Shown here one piece after another: positions 22,899 to 27,285 of a stretch of 27,285 bases of DNA (the stretch's first letter is position 1; each line of letters begins with the position of its first letter). Position numbers and translations under genes: made by a program. The notes beneath the pieces are model-generated. The model was given only the letters and a program-made list of their open reading frames with translations, was not told where the DNA came from and did no database searches. The stretch is from a virus. The stretch spans positions 1-27,285 of IMG/VR virus record IMGVR_UViG_3300010370_000192. One strand, written 5' to 3'.

Positions 22899-25649
22899 AT
22901 GGCAACAGAAAAAATTTTAGTATCCCCAGGTATTTTCACTTCTGAAAAAGATTTGACATTTGTCGCACAACAGGTTGGTGTAACTACTTTGGGTTTGGCA
23001 GGTGAAACCCTTAAGGGTCCTGCTTTTGAGCCAATTTTCATCACAAACTATGATGAATTCTTGACTCTTTTTGGTGGCTTAGACCCATCAAAATTTAGTA
23101 ATAACATTCCTAGATATGAGTTACCTTATATCGCGAAAAGTTATTTAACACAATCAAACCAATTGTATGTTACTAGGGTACTTGGTTTAAACGGTTATGA
23201 TGCAGGTGTTGCTTGGGTTATTACTGTTAGAGCTAATTATGATCCAGCTACAATTGCTAAATCAACGACTACAACATTTACCGCTAATTTTACTGGTAGT
23301 ACTTACGCTAACATATCTAATGTTAATGCACAATATCTTTATGATTTAGGTTTATTTCCAAATGGAGCTGTTTTATCAAGTACTGTAGTACCAAATGATA
23401 CAACAACATACCCAGAAGGTATTGTATTTGATAGAATTAACGGTTCATTTACTGGTAGTTCAATTAGTGGTTTAACAACTTATGGTGTAACAGGTCTTTC
23501 AGGTTCAATTTCTGGTACGGTAATGACTTGGAGTGCTACCCCATATACTGAATACGAAGGAATGGTGTTGGCATTATTAAGATCGAGAGGAACTTACGCT
23601 ACAGACACTTTTACTTGGTCAGTGTTACAATCAAGTGCTGGTGTTACTGGTGATTTTACAAATAACTTAAGTAACCCATTAGCACAATTTACGCTTTCAG
23701 CAACCTCAAGTGCTTCGACAGTGACTTATAATTTATCATTAGATAGAACAAGTCAAAACTATATCGCAAGTGTATTAGGTACGACAACACAAGATAGAGC
23801 AACTAGAATTTTTGTTGAAGAAATCTATCCTAATATGTTACAAGATTTAATTAATAACAATTACATATTAGGTTTGAGTCAAAGTTTAACTTTCTTAAGT
23901 GACGTTGAAAACTATAAACAAGGTTACCAAACCCCTGAAACTCCTTGGATTGTTTCTGAACTTCGTGGTAATCAAGTATTCCCGTTATTTAAATTTATAT
24001 CAATTTCTGATGGTACAGCAGCTAATAAAGAAATTAAAATTTCATTTAGAAATATTAACTTAGATACCAAAGAGTTTGATGTTGTTGTTAGACAATGGGA
24101 TGATACAGACGCAAATCCGTTAATTCTTGAGACTTACTCAAAATGTGTAATGGATCCTGTATCAAATAACTTTATCGCAAAAAGAATTGGTACTGCAGAT
24201 GGTGAATACCCATTAAAATCTAAATTTATAATGGCAGTTATTAACGCAGAAGCACCAACTGATTCATTCCCAGCTGGTTTTGAAGGTTATCTTGTTAGAG
24301 ACTATAATACCGCTTTACCTCCAATGTTAGAATATAAAACTTCTTATGATTTAACAACCGAGAGAATTAGAAAAGTTTACCTTGGTATCTCTGATACAGT
24401 AGGTATCGACCAAAACATGTTTAACTGGAAAGGTAAACAAGAAAACGGTGCTTATTGGACCGCTAGTACTAAAGGTTTCCATATGGATTCTGGAGCAACA
24501 ATCGCGGGTAACTTTGTAGTAGGTGATGCAAGCTTCCAAAACAGTACTGATGTTGAAGGAACCAATTATGAAACAGCTTCTGGTAGAAAATTCACTGTAG
24601 TTCCTTATTGGGGTTTTGATGGTTGGGACGATTACCGTACAACCAGAACAAATACTGATAGATATCGTGTTGGTAGAGCCGGATTTACAGCTGGTTTGGC
24701 AGCTGGCCAATTTACACAGTTAGGTCCACAAGATGGTACTTCTGACTTGTACGCTTACTACAACGCAATCAGAACTTTCGCAAACCCTGAAGCAGTTAAC
24801 ATTAACGTATTATCAACTCCAGGTATCGATTGGTCAAATAACAATTATTTGGTACAAGAAACCATTGATATGGTGGAAGAAGAAAGAGCGGATTCTGTTT
24901 ATATCGTAACTTCACCAGAGAATGTTCTTTATGATGATACAACACCAACTTCTGGTTTTGGATTTGTTGCAGACGCTATTGAAACACCTGATTCTTTGAT
25001 TGATTTGTTAGATGCGGCTGATATCGATTCTAACTATACCGCTACTTACTGGCCATGGGTTCAAGAAGCTGACAGTGAAAACAATGTTTATGTTTGGTTA
25101 CCGCCAACATTGGAAGTTGTTAGAAACATCGCTTTGACTGATAACGTCGCATTCCCTTGGTACGCAGTTGCAGGTTACAGTAGAGGTTTAACAAACGCTA
25201 TTAAAGCAAGAACCAAACTGACTGAAGCCGACAGAGATACTCTTTACGAAGGTCGTGTTAATCCTATCGCTACGTACTCTGACGTTGGTGTGGTTATCTG
25301 GGGTAACAAGAATATGCAGGTTAAAGATTCTGTTCTTAACAGACTTAACATCAGAAGATTGTTGTTACAAGCTCGTAGATTGATTACAGCAGTTGGTATT
25401 CGTTTGTTGTTCGAACCGAATGACCAAATTGTAAGAAATCAATTCTTAAATTCTGTAAACCCGATTTTGGATAACATTAGAAAAGAAAGAGGTTTGGCTG
25501 ATTTTAGAGTTCAACTTTCTAATGACCCAGAAGAAATTGACAGAAATGAGTTACGTGGTAAGATTTTCTTAAAACCAATACCTACGTTAGAATACATTTA
25601 CATAGAGTTTAACGTAACTCCGACTGGAGCTTCATTTGACAATATCTAA
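22899..25649 (+). CDS. gp18: Contractile tail sheath protein (T4 gp18-like)
   Basis: The 916-residue protein has the typical sheath start: SPGIFTSEKDLTFVAQQVG (8-26), then LGLAGETLKGPAFEPIFITN and a YDEFLTLFGG motif. The C-terminal sheath domain contains YSRGLTNAIKARTKLTEADR, RRLLLQARRLI and RLLFEPNDQIVRNQFLN. It ends LADFRVQLSNDPEEIDRNEL, then IFLKPIPTLEYIYIEFNVTP, the conserved terminal strand that links subunits. The protein forms the contractile outer tube of the tail. It is longer than T4 gp18 (659 residues); the extra ~250 residues probably lie in the variable outer domain between about residues 110 and 330 (TTTTFTANFTGSTY onward). The gene has its own leader region and ends 18 nt before a strong terminator. 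Its 3' half uses more C-ending codons than its neighbours, consistent with high expression. Confidence 0.95.
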   Translation: MATEKILVSPGIFTSEKDLTFVAQQVGVTTLGLAGETLKGPAFEPIFITNYDEFLTLFGGLDPSKFSNNIPRYELPYIAKSYLTQSNQLYVTRVLGLNGYDAGVAWVITVRANYDPATIAKSTTTTFTANFTGSTYANISNVNAQYLYDLGLFPNGAVLSSTVVPNDTTTYPEGIVFDRINGSFTGSSISGLTTYGVTGLSGSISGTVMTWSATPYTEYEGMVLALLRSRGTYATDTFTWSVLQSSAGVTGDFTNNLSNPLAQFTLSATSSASTVTYNLSLDRTSQNYIASVLGTTTQDRATRIFVEEIYPNMLQDLINNNYILGLSQSLTFLSDVENYKQGYQTPETPWIVSELRGNQVFPLFKFISISDGTAANKEIKISFRNINLDTKEFDVVVRQWDDTDANPLILETYSKCVMDPVSNNFIAKRIGTADGEYPLKSKFIMAVINAEAPTDSFPAGFEGYLVRDYNTALPPMLEYKTSYDLTTERIRKVYLGISDTVGIDQNMFNWKGKQENGAYWTASTKGFHMDSGATIAGNFVVGDASFQNSTDVEGTNYETASGRKFTVVPYWGFDGWDDYRTTRTNTDRYRVGRAGFTAGLAAGQFTQLGPQDGTSDLYAYYNAIRTFANPEAVNINVLSTPGIDWSNNNYLVQETIDMVEEERADSVYIVTSPENVLYDDTTPTSGFGFVADAIETPDSLIDLLDAADIDSNYTATYWPWVQEADSENNVYVWLPPTLEVVRNIALTDNVAFPWYAVAGYSRGLTNAIKARTKLTEADRDTLYEGRVNPIATYSDVGVVIWGNKNMQVKDSVLNRLNIRRLLLQARRLITAVGIRLLFEPNDQIVRNQFLNSVNPILDNIRKERGLADFRVQLSNDPEEIDRNELRGKIFLKPIPTLEYIYIEFNVTPTGASFDNI

Positions 25650-25667
25650 AATTAGTATTAATTTTTT

Positions 25668-25698
25668 AAAAAAGCCCACAATATTGTGGGCTTTTTTT
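25668..25698 (+). terminator. Perfect bidirectional hairpin terminator after the sheath gene
   Basis: A perfect 18-nt palindrome, GCCCACAATATTGTGGGC (25674-25691), is flanked by six A before and seven T after. It therefore works as an intrinsic terminator on either strand. It ends the sheath transcript 18 nt after the stop and insulates the downstream homing endonuclease. Confidence 0.93.
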
Positions 25699-25708
25699 AT
25701 TTTTGTAA

Positions 25709-25717
25709 GATATTTAT
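25709..25717 (+). promoter_or_regulatory. GATATTTAT element upstream of the homing endonuclease
   Basis: This exact GATATTTAT lies 11 nt after the terminator T-run and 33 nt before the ATG at 25751. It may give the endonuclease gene its own promoter after the sheath terminator. Confidence 0.35.
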
Positions 25718-25750
25718 ATATGTAGTAATACATAATAAAAACATTTTACC

Positions 25751-27235
25751 ATGAAAATAGAATTAAATTGTCAACATTGTAATAAAAATTTTGAAGCCGA
25801 ATTTAAGTTTCGAGATAAAAAGTTTTGTTCTAGAAATTGTTATTTTGAAAATGCTCGTCAAGGAAAAATAAAAATTGGTAGAAATAAAGATGAAAACATA
25901 AGGGAAGAACGAGAATGTAAAGTTTGTGGTACTAAGTTCGAAACCAAAAAAAATCATTTTAAAGAATTGTGTTCTGATGAATGTAGAATTAAGTGGGGTA
26001 ACAAAACTGAAGTTAAAGAAAGAAGATTACAAAAAATAAAAAATACAGTTCAAGAAAAATATGGTGTTGACCATGTTTGGCAAGTAAAAGAAATTCATCA
26101 AAAAACAATAGATAACACTGATAAAGAATTATCTATTCTAAAACAAAAAGAAACTGTTCGTCAGAAAACTTTAAAAAATCTACTACCAAGATTAGAGTCT
26201 AATAATTTAAAATTATTATCAGATTATAAAGCAAATAAAAATGGTAACACTTCACTATCTTATGAGTTCGAATGTACTGAATGTGGTTATAAATTTACAA
26301 GTACGTTATTAGGTTGTGGAATTATACCAAGATGTGGTAAATGTCATCCATCACATAAAGATTCTAGAACACAAGTTTTCATTCAAGAATTTTTAAATCA
26401 AAACAATATAAAGTATATACAGAACGATAGAAAAACAATAAATCCTTTTGAGATCGATTTTTTGTTATTAGATTTCAATATCGGTATTGAAATTCATGGT
26501 CTTTATTATCACGGTGAGACTATGGGTAAAGATAAAAAATACCATTTAAACAAATCTATTATGGCAGAAAAAAAAGGCATAAAATTAATTCAAATTTTTG
26601 AAGATGAAATTTTATTCCAAAAAGAAATTGTCATATCCAAGTTAAGTCATGAATTAAAATTAAGTTCTGTTGTTAAAATAGATGCCAGAAAATGTATAGT
26701 AAAAAAAATTGATACTAAAATAAAAACAGAATTTTTAAATTTAAACCATTTACAGGGTGATGTTAAAGATACTTTAAGATATGGTTTATTTTATAATGAA
26801 GAATTAGTATCTGTGATGACTTTTGGGAAAAGAAAATTTACCAGGAGTAAAGAATCTAATTGGGAGTTGATTAGATTTTGCAATAAAAATACTTACTCTG
26901 TTAGAGGTGGTTTCAATAAATTACTCAAACACATATTAAACAATAATGGCATTGAATCTTTTATAACCTATTCCGATTCTAGATGGTCTGGGTTAGACCC
27001 AAATAGAACTGTTTACAGTAAATGTGGATTACACTTTGTTGGTAAGACAGAACCTAATTATTGGTATTTTAAATCTTCTTCTCAACTAAAAAGACATCAT
27101 CGTTTTAATTTTAGAAAAGCAAAATTAGTTTCCGAAGGTTATGATGGTGACAAAACAGAATGGGAGATAATGCAAGAAAGAGGCTTTGATAGAATATGGG
27201 ATTGTGGTACTATGAAATTTATTTATAATAAATAA
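25751..27235 (+). CDS. Free-standing homing endonuclease, Vsr/EDxHD type
   Basis: Three zinc-finger-like pairs lie in the N-terminal 200 residues: C7/C10 with C26/C30, C57/C60 with C74/C78, and C175/C178 with C195/C198. A KYGVDHVWQVKEIHQKT motif (103-119) resembles DNA-recognition repeats of phage homing endonucleases. Residues about 205-295 are a Vsr-like nuclease: FEIDFLL (Glu234, Asp236), GIEIHGLYYHG (Glu247, His254) and YHLNKSIMAEKKGIKLIQIF. This is the layout of the EDxHD family, whose known member is I-Bth0305I from a Bacillus phage. Residues about 310-440 have a GNAT-like pattern (YGLFYNEELVSVMTFGK; YSVRGGFNKLLKHIL) of unclear role. The protein ends HHRFNFRKAKL and RGFDRIWDCGTMKFIYN, a DNA-binding-like tail. 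It sits between two structural genes after a terminator, as mobile endonuclease genes usually do. Cleavage target unknown. Confidence 0.85.
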   Translation: MKIELNCQHCNKNFEAEFKFRDKKFCSRNCYFENARQGKIKIGRNKDENIREERECKVCGTKFETKKNHFKELCSDECRIKWGNKTEVKERRLQKIKNTVQEKYGVDHVWQVKEIHQKTIDNTDKELSILKQKETVRQKTLKNLLPRLESNNLKLLSDYKANKNGNTSLSYEFECTECGYKFTSTLLGCGIIPRCGKCHPSHKDSRTQVFIQEFLNQNNIKYIQNDRKTINPFEIDFLLLDFNIGIEIHGLYYHGETMGKDKKYHLNKSIMAEKKGIKLIQIFEDEILFQKEIVISKLSHELKLSSVVKIDARKCIVKKIDTKIKTEFLNLNHLQGDVKDTLRYGLFYNEELVSVMTFGKRKFTRSKESNWELIRFCNKNTYSVRGGFNKLLKHILNNNGIESFITYSDSRWSGLDPNRTVYSKCGLHFVGKTEPNYWYFKSSSQLKRHHRFNFRKAKLVSEGYDGDKTEWEIMQERGFDRIWDCGTMKFIYNK

Positions 27236-27250
27236 ATTTTTTTTAAAAAA

Positions 27251-27285
27251 ATGGCATATTTATTAAATAAAAATACTATGTCAAA
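27251..27285 (+). CDS. Partial CDS, N-terminus only (runs off the right edge)
   Basis: The ATG at 27251 opens MAYLLNKNTMS with no stop before the edge. An in-frame ATG at 27278 is an alternative start, 14 nt after an ATATTTAT element (27256-27263). If the inner ATG is real, the element is its leader; if the outer one is, the element is within the gene. By synteny with T4 (gp18 then gp19) a tail tube gene might be expected here, but eleven codons cannot show it. Confidence 0.45.
   Translation, partial: MAYLLNKNTMS

Noticed and set aside
24351-24710. Antisense open frame of 119 codons within the sheath gene
   Set aside because: It lies wholly inside a well-conserved sheath region and has no upstream element or recognisable product.

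Overview
This AT-rich window is a stretch of the late (virion structure) region of a large contractile-tailed bacteriophage with T4-like tail and neck genes. The clearest evidence is a 916-residue tail sheath protein (gp18-like, 22899-25649). Neck and tail-completion proteins resembling T4 gp13 (6826-7971, minus), gp14 (9900-10415, plus) and gp15 (10419-11459, plus) support it. Start codons are mostly preceded by A/T-rich leaders without Shine-Dalgarno sequences. That, and the style of the adhesin repeats, suggests a Bacteroidetes (Flavobacteria-like) host. The host call is an inference, not something the sequence proves.

Layout: the left part (1-9819) is read leftwards. From its distal end it contains a partial gene at the window edge, a small BppU-like domain protein, a cysteine-rich LamG (concanavalin-like) protein, two large YadA-head-type fibre proteins, the gp13-like neck protein and a SNF2-family helicase. 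A short divergent region (9820-9899) separates this from the rightward block. The rightward block starts with gp14-like and gp15-like genes, often with overlapping or touching stop and start codons. It continues into an 11-kb adhesin island: a repeat-built fibre, an ALK-type glycine-rich protein, a protein with a class-I-amidotransferase-like fold, a 1212-residue fibre with an internal duplication and SHAEG repeats, two small proteins and three tandem glycine-rich paralogues. A 50-codon gene on the minus strand (22607-22759), probably a ribbon-helix-helix repressor, lies tail-to-tail with the last glycine-rich gene. It sits behind a palindromic operator-like region that it shares with the divergent sheath gene. 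The sheath gene ends in a perfect bidirectional hairpin terminator. It is followed by a free-standing Vsr/EDxHD-type homing endonuclease and the first codons of another gene.

How the genes work together: gp13, gp14 and gp15 would close the head and cap the tail, and the sheath forms the contractile tube cover. At least nine other proteins are probably surface-exposed fibres, receptor-binding heads or decorations. Four of the large fibres share a small module with a strict C-x11-C cysteine spacing (six copies, on both strands), plus a VTGGTY / NRQNGS repeat family and SHAEG (YadA head) repeats, so the adhesins look assembled from one pool of exchangeable parts. A recurring GATATTTAT-like element precedes many genes, often exactly 8 nt from the start codon, and may be a phage promoter. 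The most unusual items are this motif, the small regulator and its operator, the C-x11-C modules, the mosaic glycine-rich triplet and the amidotransferase-like protein inside the adhesin operon.
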